Below are positions 34,098 through 42,887 of a stretch of 64,000 nt of DNA, piece after piece. The stretch is from Ascidiaceihabitans sp039975415. Lineage in GTDB: Bacteria; Pseudomonadota; Alphaproteobacteria; Rhodobacterales; Rhodobacteraceae. The position numbers and the translations under genes are program-made. Every line of letters begins with the position of its first letter. Position 1 is the stretch's first letter. The stretch lies in NCBI RefSeq assembly GCF_039975415.1, contig NZ_JBDWHD010000009.1. One strand, written 5' to 3'. The notes below the pieces were generated by a model, which was not told where the DNA came from, did no database searches, and was given only the letters and a program-made list of their open reading frames with translations.

Positions 34098-35885
34098 TTA
34101 CTGAGAATAAAGTGGCCAGATAAACGGAATGACCGCAGAAGCCAAAAGACCGATGCTTAGATTCAACGGAATCCCGACTTTCATGAAATCCGAAAACGTA
34201 TAGCCACCCGGACCATAAACAAGCATGTTGGTCTGATACCCGATAGGTGTCGCAAAGCTGGCAGAGGCCGCAACCATCACCGCCACAACAAGGGGTCTGG
34301 GGTCGATCCCCATGGCCCCGGCCAATCCGATTGCTATGGGCGTGACCACAACCGCCACCGCATTGTTGCTGACCATTTCGGTTAACACGGAGGTCAAAAG
34401 GTAAATGGCCCAGACAATCAGAAACGGTGGCAGAACGCTTAAACCCGGGGCAATAAACCCGACAATCAAAGCAACCGCACCCGATGCTTCCAATGCAGCA
34501 CCAATTGCCAACATCGAGAAGATCAGCGCCAGAAGGCGCCCGTCAACAAATCCAAATGCCTCGTCTGCATCGATACATCTGGTGATCAGAACAAGGGCAA
34601 CGGCCAGCACCGAAAGCAGAAAAATCGGGGCTATTCCAAGCGCCGCCAGCAAAACAATCCCCGTCAAAGCGACAATAACGACGGGCGCGTGGCTGCGTCG
34701 AAACGCACGGGCGGATGGCTTGGAAACATCCACCATATCCATTTCAGAACTGAGGCGCTGAATATCGGACGGGGCCCCTTCTAGCAAAAGTGTGTCGCCA
34801 ATTTTCACAATCAAATCATCAAGTTGGCGTCCAATATTTTGATTTCGGCGATGTACTGCCAAAGGATAGACACCGAACCGCCGACGCAATCGCAAAGCCC
34901 CCAATGATCGTCCGACCATCTTACATCCTGGCGTGATCAGCACCTCTACGGTGGTGGTTTCAACCGCCGAAACCTGATCCACACGTTTGAGTTCCTTGTT
35001 GCGTTGCAAGCTCAGCAGTTCGGTGATTTGCGTGCGCAAAACCACCCTGTCGCCCACCGCCAATTCAACGCCTTGCAGATTGCGCCGTAACGACACATCG
35101 CCGCGAATAACATCGATCAACCGCACGCCATCGCGTTTGAACAATTGCACGCCAGTGACTTCACGTCCGACCAAGTTGGATTCCGGTGGGATAACCGCCT
35201 CTGTGAAGAACTTCATACGGCTTCGATCCGACAAAAGGTCAGCCATGCTTTCGCGGTCAGGCAGCAACTTCGGCGCAACAAAACGCAAGTAAATCATCCC
35301 CCATATGACCAAAATGATACCCAGCGGCGTCACTTCAAAGATGGAAAAGGCTGCTAGTCCGTTGGCGCGTGCAACGCCGTCCACCAGCAAATTCGTGGAG
35401 GTCCCGATCAAGGTCAAAGTGCCGCCCAAAATCGCGGCATAACTAAGCGGTATCAATAGCTTAGATGCCGTAATACCCATCGTTTTCGCAAGCTGGATAA
35501 ACACCGGAATCATAACAACAACAACGGGTGTGTTTGACACAATCGCAGAACTGAGCACTACAAACGCCATCAGCAACACAATGGCCAACGCCGGGTTGGT
35601 GCGCGCTTGTTTGTCGGCAATTGCGGTGAATGCGTCCAAAGCGCCGGTGCGCACCAATGCCCCCATGATGATGAACATCGCGGCGATGGTCCAAGGCGCA
35701 GGGTTGGACAAGACTGTCAGGGCGCGGTCATACGGCAAAACGCCCAACCCCAGCAGCGCGGCTGCTCCGGTGATGGCAACGACCTCCGTGGGGAAGGTTT
35801 CGCGTAAAAAGAGTACAAACATGACAATCACAACGGTTAACGTGACCACTGCGCTGCCGGTTTGGGAAAGGTTGAGAAAGCCCAT
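34098..35885 (-). CDS. SLC13-type permease with two RCK_C domains (copy 2)
   Basis: The 595-aa paralogue of the 29-kb permease has the same layout: membrane half, two RCK_C domains at about residues 215-385 (SNLVGREVTGVQLFKRDGV, CKMVGRSLGALRLRRRFG) and a second membrane half. The motifs GTLTLIGTSTNLLV and EMVSNNAVAVVVTPI mark SLC13 carriers. Differences in the core (STN versus PPN) suggest another substrate. The DMT gene lies 27 nt upstream in the same direction. Confidence 0.88.
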   Translation of the reverse strand: MGFLNLSQTGSAVVTLTVVIVMFVLFLRETFPTEVVAITGAAALLGLGVLPYDRALTVLSNPAPWTIAAMFIIMGALVRTGALDAFTAIADKQARTNPALAIVLLMAFVVLSSAIVSNTPVVVVMIPVFIQLAKTMGITASKLLIPLSYAAILGGTLTLIGTSTNLLVDGVARANGLAAFSIFEVTPLGIILVIWGMIYLRFVAPKLLPDRESMADLLSDRSRMKFFTEAVIPPESNLVGREVTGVQLFKRDGVRLIDVIRGDVSLRRNLQGVELAVGDRVVLRTQITELLSLQRNKELKRVDQVSAVETTTVEVLITPGCKMVGRSLGALRLRRRFGVYPLAVHRRNQNIGRQLDDLIVKIGDTLLLEGAPSDIQRLSSEMDMVDVSKPSARAFRRSHAPVVIVALTGIVLLAALGIAPIFLLSVLAVALVLITRCIDADEAFGFVDGRLLALIFSMLAIGAALEASGAVALIVGFIAPGLSVLPPFLIVWAIYLLTSVLTEMVSNNAVAVVVTPIAIGLAGAMGIDPRPLVVAVMVAASASFATPIGYQTNMLVYGPGGYTFSDFMKVGIPLNLSIGLLASAVIPFIWPLYSQ

Positions 35886-35912
35886 GGTATCTGCCCGCTG
35901 TAAGGGAGTGCT

Positions 35913-36854
35913 TTATGTGTGAGTGTCTTTGATTGTGTCAGCCTGTGCAAGCGGCGTTCGCGGTCTTGGTTGGACAAGGTACATCGCACCGATCATCAAT
36001 GCCAATGCCATCCAGATTTGCGGCGCATATGCTTCGTCCAGCAGAATTTTAGACCAGAACACCCCACACAACGTCACCAGATAGCTCACTTGCACTGCAA
36101 AGACTGCGCCCGTCTTGCCAACCAGCCAAACATACCCTGTGTATACCAGAACATGCACGACTGAGCCCGCGACATGTGCTGCATCGGGCACACCGTAGGG
36201 CGGCAACGGGTTGATCCATTGTCCGCTCAAAAGTGCGATAGGCAATGTGATCACACACCCCACCAAGGACGCCCCGAACAGAACCTGAATGGGGTCCAGT
36301 CCCGCAGTGCCCCATCTGGCAACAAAATTGCCCTCAAACGCATAGAACATGCCGGCAATCAAACCAACAAACACCCAAACAACGGATGGAATGCCAAGCC
36401 TGCCTGCCCCCGGCAATACGATCAGCATAACAGCGCAAAGCCCCGTCAACAGCCCCGCAAACCGGCGGACATCAAACCTGTCGTTGCCCAAGGCCAACGC
36501 GATGGGAAAGGCAAAGATCGGGATCATCGACAGCAAAATGGACAACAGGCCACCCGGCAAATGCACCGCGGCCTGAAAGCTTGCGGTGTTGGGCAGCACC
36601 GTACCAATCAGCGCGATAATGACATACACCCGAATTTGGGCCCGTCCCATGGGTAACGATTTGCGCCGCACTGAATTGATTATAAACATCAAAACCGTTC
36701 CAATAGCGACTTGCCAAAAGATCAGGCCGAAATGTTTATACCCTTCGCTGACTGCTATTTTGGTCATTGGAATCGTGAACGACCAACCCATGCCCAAAAG
36801 CACTAGAAACAGACTATATCCCAGTTTTTCACGACCCGACAAACTGTCCGTCAT
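35913..36854 (-). CDS. DMT-family (EamA) transporter, second copy
   Basis: This protein of about 313 aa has ten predicted helices and two EamA repeats (GWSFTIPMTKIAVSEGYKHFGLIFWQ in the first; VSYLVTLCGVFWSKILLDEAYAPQIWMALALMIGAMY near the end). I prefer the ATG at 36854, which overlaps the ymdB stop as ATGA; a second ATG at 36863 is in frame. Substrate unknown. It is probably translated together with ymdB. Confidence 0.85.
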   Translation of the reverse strand: MTDSLSGREKLGYSLFLVLLGMGWSFTIPMTKIAVSEGYKHFGLIFWQVAIGTVLMFIINSVRRKSLPMGRAQIRVYVIIALIGTVLPNTASFQAAVHLPGGLLSILLSMIPIFAFPIALALGNDRFDVRRFAGLLTGLCAVMLIVLPGAGRLGIPSVVWVFVGLIAGMFYAFEGNFVARWGTAGLDPIQVLFGASLVGCVITLPIALLSGQWINPLPPYGVPDAAHVAGSVVHVLVYTGYVWLVGKTGAVFAVQVSYLVTLCGVFWSKILLDEAYAPQIWMALALMIGAMYLVQPRPRTPLAQADTIKDTHT

Positions 36855-37663
36855 GGTCCGCATTGCTGCAAACGACCACCCTGACGCACCATTTCGATGC
36901 GTGTGGCTTTGCCCGTTTGGTCATCGGTCTCGATGTAGACCCCCGACAATGTTGCTTCTCCGGTCGCGGGGGTGAAGCGGTCTTTGGGCATGCCAGTGAT
37001 AAATCGGCGCAGGGGTTCATGTTTTTCCATGCCAATCACGGAATTATAATCACCACACATGCCAGCATCGCTTAGATGTGCAGTCCCGCCTGGCAAAATC
37101 ATCGCGTCGGCTGTGGGCACATGGGTGTGTGTGCCAACCACAAGGCTGGCGCGTCCGTCACACCAATGCCCCATCGCCATTTTTTCTGACGTGGCTTCAC
37201 AGTGGAAATCCACAACGATTGCATCAGCTTGTCCGCCAAGAGGATGCGTCTTGAACACAGGTTCAACCGCCGAGAAAGGGTCATCAAAGGGCCGCTTCAT
37301 AAAGACCTGCCCCAAAGCTTGCATAACCAGAACCTTGCGCCCGTTTTTTGTGGTAAAAAGCCGTGATCCTTTGCCCGGAGACGCCTTTGAAAAATTCAAA
37401 GGCCGGATTACACGCGGTTCGTGTTCGATGAATTGCATCATATCTTTTTGGTCAAAAGCATGATCCCCAAGCGTCACGCAATCCGCGCCAGCATCCAACA
37501 GCACTTTGGCGTGCGCACCTGACAACCCCATACCAGACGTGGCATTTTCACCGTTCACAACGACAAAGTCCAATGCCCAAGTCTCGCGCAATCGGGGTAG
37601 ATTTTCGGTGATCGCCCGACGCCCCGCGCGGCCCATCACATCGCCTAAGAACAATATTTTCAT
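36851..37663 (-). CDS. ymdB: YmdB-family metallophosphoesterase
   Basis: The 270-aa protein starts MKILFLGDVMGRAGRRAI, with the dinuclear metal motif GDVMGRAG and then NGENATSGMGL, DCVTLGDHAFD, DFHCEATSEKMAMG and GTHTHVPTAD, which together mark the YmdB family. In Bacillus a member acts on cyclic nucleotides and affects development. No such role is known for Rhodobacteraceae as far as I recall. It overlaps the DMT gene by 4 nt. Confidence 0.93.
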   Translation of the reverse strand: MKILFLGDVMGRAGRRAITENLPRLRETWALDFVVVNGENATSGMGLSGAHAKVLLDAGADCVTLGDHAFDQKDMMQFIEHEPRVIRPLNFSKASPGKGSRLFTTKNGRKVLVMQALGQVFMKRPFDDPFSAVEPVFKTHPLGGQADAIVVDFHCEATSEKMAMGHWCDGRASLVVGTHTHVPTADAMILPGGTAHLSDAGMCGDYNSVIGMEKHEPLRRFITGMPKDRFTPATGEATLSGVYIETDDQTGKATRIEMVRQGGRLQQCGP

Positions 37664-37673
37664 AACTCAACGC

Positions 37674-38353
37674 CTAGGCCGCGCCAGTCGCAGGAGCAAG
37701 AGGCGCGGCCATTATTTTTAGCGCTCCGCATCGAAAAACCGGGTGTTGGAACTTGCGGGACAAACCAATCGTGAATTGCGTGGTTTTCGTATCGGCCCCT
37801 TGCACATTGCCATTGAAGGTCTTGTTGACGTCATTCCAGGTGTAGTGCACGGCCTCGATCTTGGTAGACCAGTCATCGCGCAGGGCAAATTCTGCGCCAA
37901 CGCCGATCGACCCTGACACATAGATGTCGGTGCCAAGGTTTGTATCAGGTTCCGCACCGGCATCCGTGAACCCAGCCCGACCAAGCCGTAGAAAAAGGCG
38001 CGATCCGTCGCATATCCAAGTCGCATCCTTGGATTAAGCAAGAACGACCCGCGAAAACTTGATGTGCCCAACGCCGCATCCGACCGGCTGTCCGACGCAT
38101 TAATTCCCGTCAAAGCGATCTCTGGGCCCCAAACGAAACCATTGGCGCGTGCAAAGTTGTAGCCCGCATAAAGGCCCAGCGACGCACCGTTGTTAGAATA
38201 GCGATGCGTCGCATTGCTGGCCACGTCTGACGATGTGTCCACGGCGTCAAGACTGAGGCCCGCGTAAAACCCCGCCCACCGATCTTGTGCCTGTGCCTCG
38301 GCCCCAAGCCCTAAAATGATGGCAGATGTCAAAATCAACTCTCGATACAGCAT
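37674..38353 (-). pseudogene. Outer-membrane beta-barrel protein, frameshifted
   Basis: The first part has a signal peptide (LTSAIILGLGAEAQA-Q) and an OMP_b-brl (Omp25-like) start, DRWAGFYAGLSLDAV, through ATDRAFFYGLVG. At 37976-37978 (a CCC run) the frame breaks. One missing base there restores ...LVGAGFTDAGAEPD..., which continues as SGSIGVGAEFALRDDWSTKIEA to TTQFTIGLSRKF, the expected barrel end with C-terminal Phe. The next codon is CAA where TAA would be expected. Two lesions favour real decay over a sequencing error. The start at 38353 has a GAGGAA ribosome site. Confidence 0.75.
37677..37710. repeat. 9-bp inverted repeat GGCCGCGCC/GGCGCGGCC
   Basis: The arms are 37677-37685 and 37702-37710 with a 16-nt spacer, followed on the plus strand by ATTATTTTTA. 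It lies between ymdB and the broken barrel gene, partly within the latter's read-through end. It may be the original terminator, although the T-rich side faces the wrong way for the minus-strand gene. Confidence 0.4.
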
Positions 38354-38396
38354 GTGTTTCCTCATATGTTTGATTCACGATGCGCAATAACCGCAA

Positions 38397-38437
38397 CAGT
38401 TGCATTAATTATTGTTTTACGATAATTAATGCAACTG
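38397..38437. promoter_or_regulatory. 16-bp perfect inverted repeat in a divergent promoter
   Basis: CAGTTGCATTAATTAT (38397-38412) is exactly complementary to ATAATTAATGCAACTG (38422-38437) with a 9-nt spacer. The left arm also forms GCAAC-A-GTTGC (38393-38403). It lies 23 nt before the DUF2975 start and about 43 nt before the barrel start, as an operator for a dimeric or tetrameric regulator would. The XRE protein two genes on is the obvious candidate ligand. Confidence 0.75.
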
Positions 38438-38460
38438 ATGATTTTATGTGGAGCAAACTC

Positions 38461-39033
38461 ATGCTAACTGATCATTCTATGTCCGACCCTGTGATGGGAA
38501 AAATTCAGCGCACTGCAACCATCGGCATCTGGCTTAGCACTGGTGCTGTTGCGGTTGCTTTGACGGTGATCTTCTATTTTCTGGCTACGGCTTTTAGCGA
38601 TTCTGACATGTTGGCGCGTGAACTCAGTGCACAGCTGGACCTTGATCCTGCCTTGACCCAATTGCCCACATCCCATGCCGTACTTGCAGCCGCATTGTGG
38701 TTGGTGATGGATGTGATTGGCGTCATTTTGTTGATGACTGTCCGTCAGCTGTTTGTTGGCATCAAAACCATCGGTATTTTCACACCGCAGTCTGCCCTTC
38801 AGTTGCGACGCATTGGCTGGATGCTGTTTGCGCTTGGTCCCGTCAGCATCATTCTGAACGCCCTGACCGGCACGCTGATGCAATACTGGGCGAACCCGAA
38901 CAGCTTAAGCATTGAAATCGCTTTGGAAGACACGGATGTCTATGCCATCGTGATCGGTCTGGTCATTGTCGCTGTGGCCCATATTATGGTCAGCGCCGCG
39001 CAATTGTCGGAAGACCACAAAGCGATTGTTTAG
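38461..39033 (+). CDS. DUF2975-family membrane protein
   Basis: The 190-aa protein has four predicted membrane helices (IWLSTGAVAVALTVIFYFLA, VLAAALWLVMDVIGVILLMTV, WMLFALGPVSIILNALTGTL, IVIGLVIVAVAHIMV), matching the DUF2975 pattern with a LMTVRQLFVGIKTIGIFTPQSALQLRRIGW loop. I chose the ATG at 38461 with GGAG 8 nt before it; in-frame ATGs upstream lie in or near the inverted repeat. DUF2975 genes often precede a small YozG-type XRE gene, as here. Confidence 0.82.
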   Translation: MLTDHSMSDPVMGKIQRTATIGIWLSTGAVAVALTVIFYFLATAFSDSDMLARELSAQLDLDPALTQLPTSHAVLAAALWLVMDVIGVILLMTVRQLFVGIKTIGIFTPQSALQLRRIGWMLFALGPVSIILNALTGTLMQYWANPNSLSIEIALEDTDVYAIVIGLVIVAVAHIMVSAAQLSEDHKAIV

Positions 39034-39056
39034 GCACGGGGTGCGAAGGGAAAACC

Positions 39057-39266
39057 ATGGCAATAATCGTCACCTTGGATGTGATGCTGGCGCGGCGCAA
39101 AATGCGGTCCAAAGAGCTGGCTGAAATCGTAGGCATCACAGAACAGAATGTCAGCCTCTTGAAGTCTGGCAAGGTCAAAGGGGTGCGCTTTGAAACTCTG
39201 GACAAGATTTGCCATGCCCTGGATTGCACGCCTGCAGATATCCTTGATTTCGATCCCGAAGGATAA
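39057..39266 (+). CDS. Small XRE-family regulator (YozG type)
   Basis: The 69-aa protein is little more than one helix-turn-helix: MLARRKMRSKELAEIVGITEQNVSLLKSGKVKGVRFETLDKICHALDCTPADIL. It follows the DUF2975 gene by 23 nt and ends 5 nt before the GSCFA gene. Such regulator-membrane protein pairs are common in bacteria. The membrane partner may control or respond to the regulator. The large inverted repeat upstream of the pair is its probable target. Confidence 0.9.
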   Translation: MAIIVTLDVMLARRKMRSKELAEIVGITEQNVSLLKSGKVKGVRFETLDKICHALDCTPADILDFDPEG

Positions 39267-39271
39267 CCGGC

Positions 39272-40852
39272 ATGGCACAGGACAACAAAAACGCACCCCC
39301 GCCCTTTTTGGCAGAGCTATCCGCGCAGGATGCCTTTGCACATCTCAAGGCCAACGCCCATGCCCGCTGGCCCGATCGCCATGACAGCGAAAACCGTGTC
39401 GAGCCGTTCTGCACACCCCATTTCAACGCGCCCTTCACACTACAGACGGGCGCAAGTGTCTTTACAATAGGGTCCTGTTTTGCCCGAAATGTGGAAAAAA
39501 GTCTGATCAATCTGGGCTTTGATCTGCCAGCCCGCCGCGCCATCGGACCGGGCATGCAAAACAATGTGCTAAACACTTTCACAGCAGCTTCGATGTTGAA
39601 CGAGGTCACTTGGGCGTTGAACCCCGACACCCCCTTTGACCCCGATCGTCACCTGTACGACGTTGGTCAGGGCAAGGTTGTCGATTTGCATCTGGGCCGA
39701 CACTGGGCTCTGCCCACAGACAAAGCCACCGCTGTCGCGCGCCGCACCCAGATCAAACAGGCGTACAGTGCCTTGGCAGATTGTAAGTTGCTGGTTTTGA
39801 CAATGGGTCTGGTTGAGGCGTGGTATGACGCGGAACTGGGCATCTATCTGAATTCTCCCCCCCTCAAGCGCATGATACAGACGGATCCCGACCGTTTTCG
39901 CCTGCGGGTCATGCGCCATTCGGATGTTGCAGCCTTGATGGCGCAACTGATTGACACCGCCAATGCCCACAACCGCGTAGGCGGCTTGAATTGCATTTTG
40001 ACCGTGTCGCCGGTGCCTCTGGTTTCTACATTTCGCCCTGACACAGACGTCATCGTGGCCAACGCCTATTCCAAAGCAACACTGCGTTCAGCTGCGGAAG
40101 AAATCGCGTACAGCTATGAAAACGTGTCTTATTTCCCCAGCTTTGAATCCATCACCCTAAGTGATCGCCACGAAACCTGGGAAGACGATCAGGTGCATGT
40201 GCGTCAGGGGCTCGTCGATTTGAACGTGGCACGTATGGTTGCGAAATATGTGGACACCGCGGACGATCAGGCCGAAGACCCCGACGTGCTGACCCAATTG
40301 GCCGCCAACGAGGTCACGGCAAAGCGGTTCGACGCAGCGCTTGAACTGGCCGACCGCGCATTGACCGCGTCACCAGAATTGGAGCGTGCGGTCTTGGTCA
40401 AGGCGCGGGCTTTGGCGGGTCAGGGTGAGGTAACGCAAGCCTTCGATTTTTTGACCCATAAGTTCACAAACGAAAGTGGCGACCTGTCCCTTGAAACAAC
40501 GTCTGTTGATGTTCAGGTGTTTGCCGCACGCCTGATGCTGCGTCTGAAACGCTTTGACGCGGCGCAAGCCATTGCATCCCAGCTTCTGGATCAAAGCCCC
40601 AAACATATGCCCGCCCTGATTGCTTTGGGGGATGCTCACATGGGACAGCGCGATTTTGCAGCTGCTGAGCGCGTTTTCATGCAGTGTTTGGACATGTCTA
40701 AACGTCAGGCTCAGCCCTATTTCAAAATGGCGCAGCTTGAACGTGCACGTGGCCAGACCGATGCCGCGTTACGCTTTGTTGATATGGCTTTAAAGATGAA
40801 TCCGACCCACGCAGGGTTCGAGGCATTCAAAACACGGCTTACGTCAAGCTGA
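39272..40852 (+). CDS. GSCFA-domain protein with C-terminal TPR-like repeats
   Basis: In this 526-aa protein the GSCFA domain (about residues 45-310) has the naming motif FTIGSCFARNVEKSL, then MGLVEAWYD and LTVSPVPLVSTF. A helical repeat region of TPR type follows, about residues 330-520 (FDAALELADRALTASPELERAVLVKARALAGQG, FDAAQAIASQLLDQSPKHMPALIALGDAHMG). GSCFA proteins resemble SGNH esterases and may act on acyl or polysaccharide groups; the true reaction is unknown. The 3' end overlaps the convergent cyclo-ligase gene by 14 nt. Confidence 0.85.
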   Translation: MAQDNKNAPPPFLAELSAQDAFAHLKANAHARWPDRHDSENRVEPFCTPHFNAPFTLQTGASVFTIGSCFARNVEKSLINLGFDLPARRAIGPGMQNNVLNTFTAASMLNEVTWALNPDTPFDPDRHLYDVGQGKVVDLHLGRHWALPTDKATAVARRTQIKQAYSALADCKLLVLTMGLVEAWYDAELGIYLNSPPLKRMIQTDPDRFRLRVMRHSDVAALMAQLIDTANAHNRVGGLNCILTVSPVPLVSTFRPDTDVIVANAYSKATLRSAAEEIAYSYENVSYFPSFESITLSDRHETWEDDQVHVRQGLVDLNVARMVAKYVDTADDQAEDPDVLTQLAANEVTAKRFDAALELADRALTASPELERAVLVKARALAGQGEVTQAFDFLTHKFTNESGDLSLETTSVDVQVFAARLMLRLKRFDAAQAIASQLLDQSPKHMPALIALGDAHMGQRDFAAAERVFMQCLDMSKRQAQPYFKMAQLERARGQTDAALRFVDMALKMNPTHAGFEAFKTRLTSS

Positions 40853-41399
40853 TCACGCCGTTTTCGGTCACAATCATGTCCAACGGTTGATCCGTCGTTT
40901 CAAGAGGCAGACTGTCTGCCTGTTGCGCTGCAAACGCAAAGCCGATGGCCAAAGTCGCACGTTTGCCGCGCAACAGCTCTAGGGTGCGATCATAAAACCC
41001 ACCGCCGTACCCCAGTCGCCCACCCTGTGCGTCAAACGCCACCAAGGGGACAATCACGATTTCCGGTTCAAAAAAGTCGTCAACTTCGGGGATTTGCGCC
41101 CCGAAAGGGCCGGCTTTCATCGCACCATCTGGCTGCCATTTGGAAAACTGCAACGGTAGCCCCGCAGCCTGTATGACGGGAACGCCAACAGGTCCATAAG
41201 CTGCGGCTTCAGCCATAGCCGACAGCGGATTTATTTCGGTTCGGATCGGCATATAGCCTGACAACGGCACACCGCGATAGCCCGCCAAAATCTCTGAAAG
41301 ATAGCCCCCTGCACCGCCGCTGTTGGCGTCAAACGCCGCCTTGCGCCGGGCAAATCCTTCCTTGCGGGCCTGTGCCTTGATCGCTGTTAGATCCATCAT
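40839..41399 (-). CDS. 5-formyltetrahydrofolate cyclo-ligase
   Basis: The 186-aa protein matches the family: the start region AIKAQARKEGFARRKAAFD, the middle SGYMPIRTEINPLSAM, and the signature VAFDAQGGRLGYGGGFYDRTL for ATP/folate binding. It turns 5-formyl-THF to 5,10-methenyl-THF using ATP, in the cytosol. The start overlaps the mgtE stop by 4 nt, so the two are probably co-translated. It converges on the GSCFA gene. Confidence 0.93.
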   Translation of the reverse strand: MMDLTAIKAQARKEGFARRKAAFDANSGGAGGYLSEILAGYRGVPLSGYMPIRTEINPLSAMAEAAAYGPVGVPVIQAAGLPLQFSKWQPDGAMKAGPFGAQIPEVDDFFEPEIVIVPLVAFDAQGGRLGYGGGFYDRTLELLRGKRATLAIGFAFAAQQADSLPLETTDQPLDMIVTENGVISLT

Positions 41400-42793
41400 A
41401 ACAACACCATAGCAGCCAGTCCGAGAAATGCGAAAAAGCCAACAACATCTGTAACCGTGGTCACAAATGCGCCAGAGGCCAACGCGGGATCAACGCCAAC
41501 ACGTTCCAAAATCACCGGAATAACGGTGCCTGCAAGGCCCGCCACCACCATATTCACAACCATGGCTGCCGCAATGACATAGCCCAATGCGGGCGACCCG
41601 AACCAAACGACCCCAACGATACCCATAACAACCGCAAAAATCAGCCCGTTGACCAAGCCCACCATGACTTCACGCCGGATCACGCGCCACACGTTTGCGC
41701 CGGTCAGGTCTTTGGTGGCGATGGCACGTACAGCCACGGTTAACGATTGCGTTCCCGCGTTACCCCCCATAGAGGCAACGATCGGCATCAGAACAGCCAA
41801 GGCCACGATTTGGGTGATGGCGGCTTCAAACTGCGCAATCACCATGGAGGCCGCGATGGAGGTGGCCAGATTAACCGCCAACCACGGCATACGACGCTTG
41901 GTGGTGTCGATGACACGATCCGACAAAGACCCTTCGCCAACACCGGCCAGCCGCAAAATGTCTTCTTCATGTTCTTCGTCCAGCACAGCCATCGCATCGT
42001 CGATGGTGATGATGCCGATCAACCGTCCCTCGCTGTCCACGACAGGCGCTGAAATCAAGTGGTACTGGTTGAACGCATAGGCCACGTCGCCTTCGTCCTG
42101 ATCCACAGGAATGACCTGAAAGACGTCCTCGATTATGTCCGTCAGCTTGACCTCACGGCGCGACCGCATCAACTTGCCAAGGGTCACATTGCCAACAGGG
42201 TGCAGGCGCGGGTCCACGACGACGATGTGATAGAACTGGTCGGGCAGATCGTCTTCTTTTGCATTGCGCAAATGGTCAATGGCTTCGCCCACATTCCAGT
42301 GTTCAGGCGCCATGACGACTTCGCGTTGCATCAAACGTCCGGCCGAGAATTCAGGATAGCTTAAGGACTGTTCAACCGCAGCGCGGTCTACGTCTTCCAG
42401 CGCATCGAGAATCACTTCTTGTTGCGGCTCGTCCAGATCTTCGACCAAATCGACAACGTCATCGCTGTCGAGATCACGCACAGCTTCGGCCAAGACCTGC
42501 GGCGTCAAGACCGCAATCACTTCTTCGCGGATGCTGTCGTCAAGCTCTGACAGTATTTCACCGTCGAAATCGCGGTCATAAAGCCGGATCAGACGCGATC
42601 GGTCGAACGCATTGATCTGTTCCAGAAGGTCGGCGATGTCGGCTGCGTGCAGCGGGTCCATCAGCTGTGTCAGCTTGGTCTTGTCTTCGATTTCGACCGC
42701 ATACAGGATGGCGCTGATATCTTTACGATCCAGCGTATACGCCCCATCATCGCGCGGCTCTGAAGGGCTTTGATTGACATCATCCATAGACAT
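41396..42793 (-). CDS. mgtE: Magnesium transporter MgtE
   Basis: This protein of about 465 aa has the N domain (LLEQINAFDRSRLIRLYDRDFDGEILSELDD), two CBS domains around residues 140-260 (MQREVVMAPEHWNVGEAIDHL, DSEGRLIGIITIDDAMAVLDEE) and five C-terminal membrane helices with the family-specific PIVASMGGNAGTQSLTV. The cytosolic domains sense Mg2+ and gate the pore. The frame is open to 42829, but a start there would touch the hairpin at 42833; MSMDDVNQSP at 42793 is more likely. The cyclo-ligase gene follows. Confidence 0.94.
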   Translation of the reverse strand: MSMDDVNQSPSEPRDDGAYTLDRKDISAILYAVEIEDKTKLTQLMDPLHAADIADLLEQINAFDRSRLIRLYDRDFDGEILSELDDSIREEVIAVLTPQVLAEAVRDLDSDDVVDLVEDLDEPQQEVILDALEDVDRAAVEQSLSYPEFSAGRLMQREVVMAPEHWNVGEAIDHLRNAKEDDLPDQFYHIVVVDPRLHPVGNVTLGKLMRSRREVKLTDIIEDVFQVIPVDQDEGDVAYAFNQYHLISAPVVDSEGRLIGIITIDDAMAVLDEEHEEDILRLAGVGEGSLSDRVIDTTKRRMPWLAVNLATSIAASMVIAQFEAAITQIVALAVLMPIVASMGGNAGTQSLTVAVRAIATKDLTGANVWRVIRREVMVGLVNGLIFAVVMGIVGVVWFGSPALGYVIAAAMVVNMVVAGLAGTVIPVILERVGVDPALASGAFVTTVTDVVGFFAFLGLAAMVLL

Positions 42794-42832
42794 ATGGCGG
42801 ACCATAGGGGGGGCGCTGTGCAGAGACAATGG

Positions 42833-42866
42833 GCAGCGGTCGTCAATTGCGATTTACGACCGCTGC
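42833..42866. promoter_or_regulatory. 11-bp perfect inverted repeat between mgtE and guaD
   Basis: GCAGCGGTCGT and ACGACCGCTGC flank a 12-nt spacer in the short divergent gap. The right arm ends 21 nt before the guaD start, so it could be an operator for guaD, for mgtE or for both, or a stable leader hairpin. No known consensus was recognised. Confidence 0.6.
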
Positions 42867-42887
42867 TTGCAGGCGTAAGTAGGCGCA

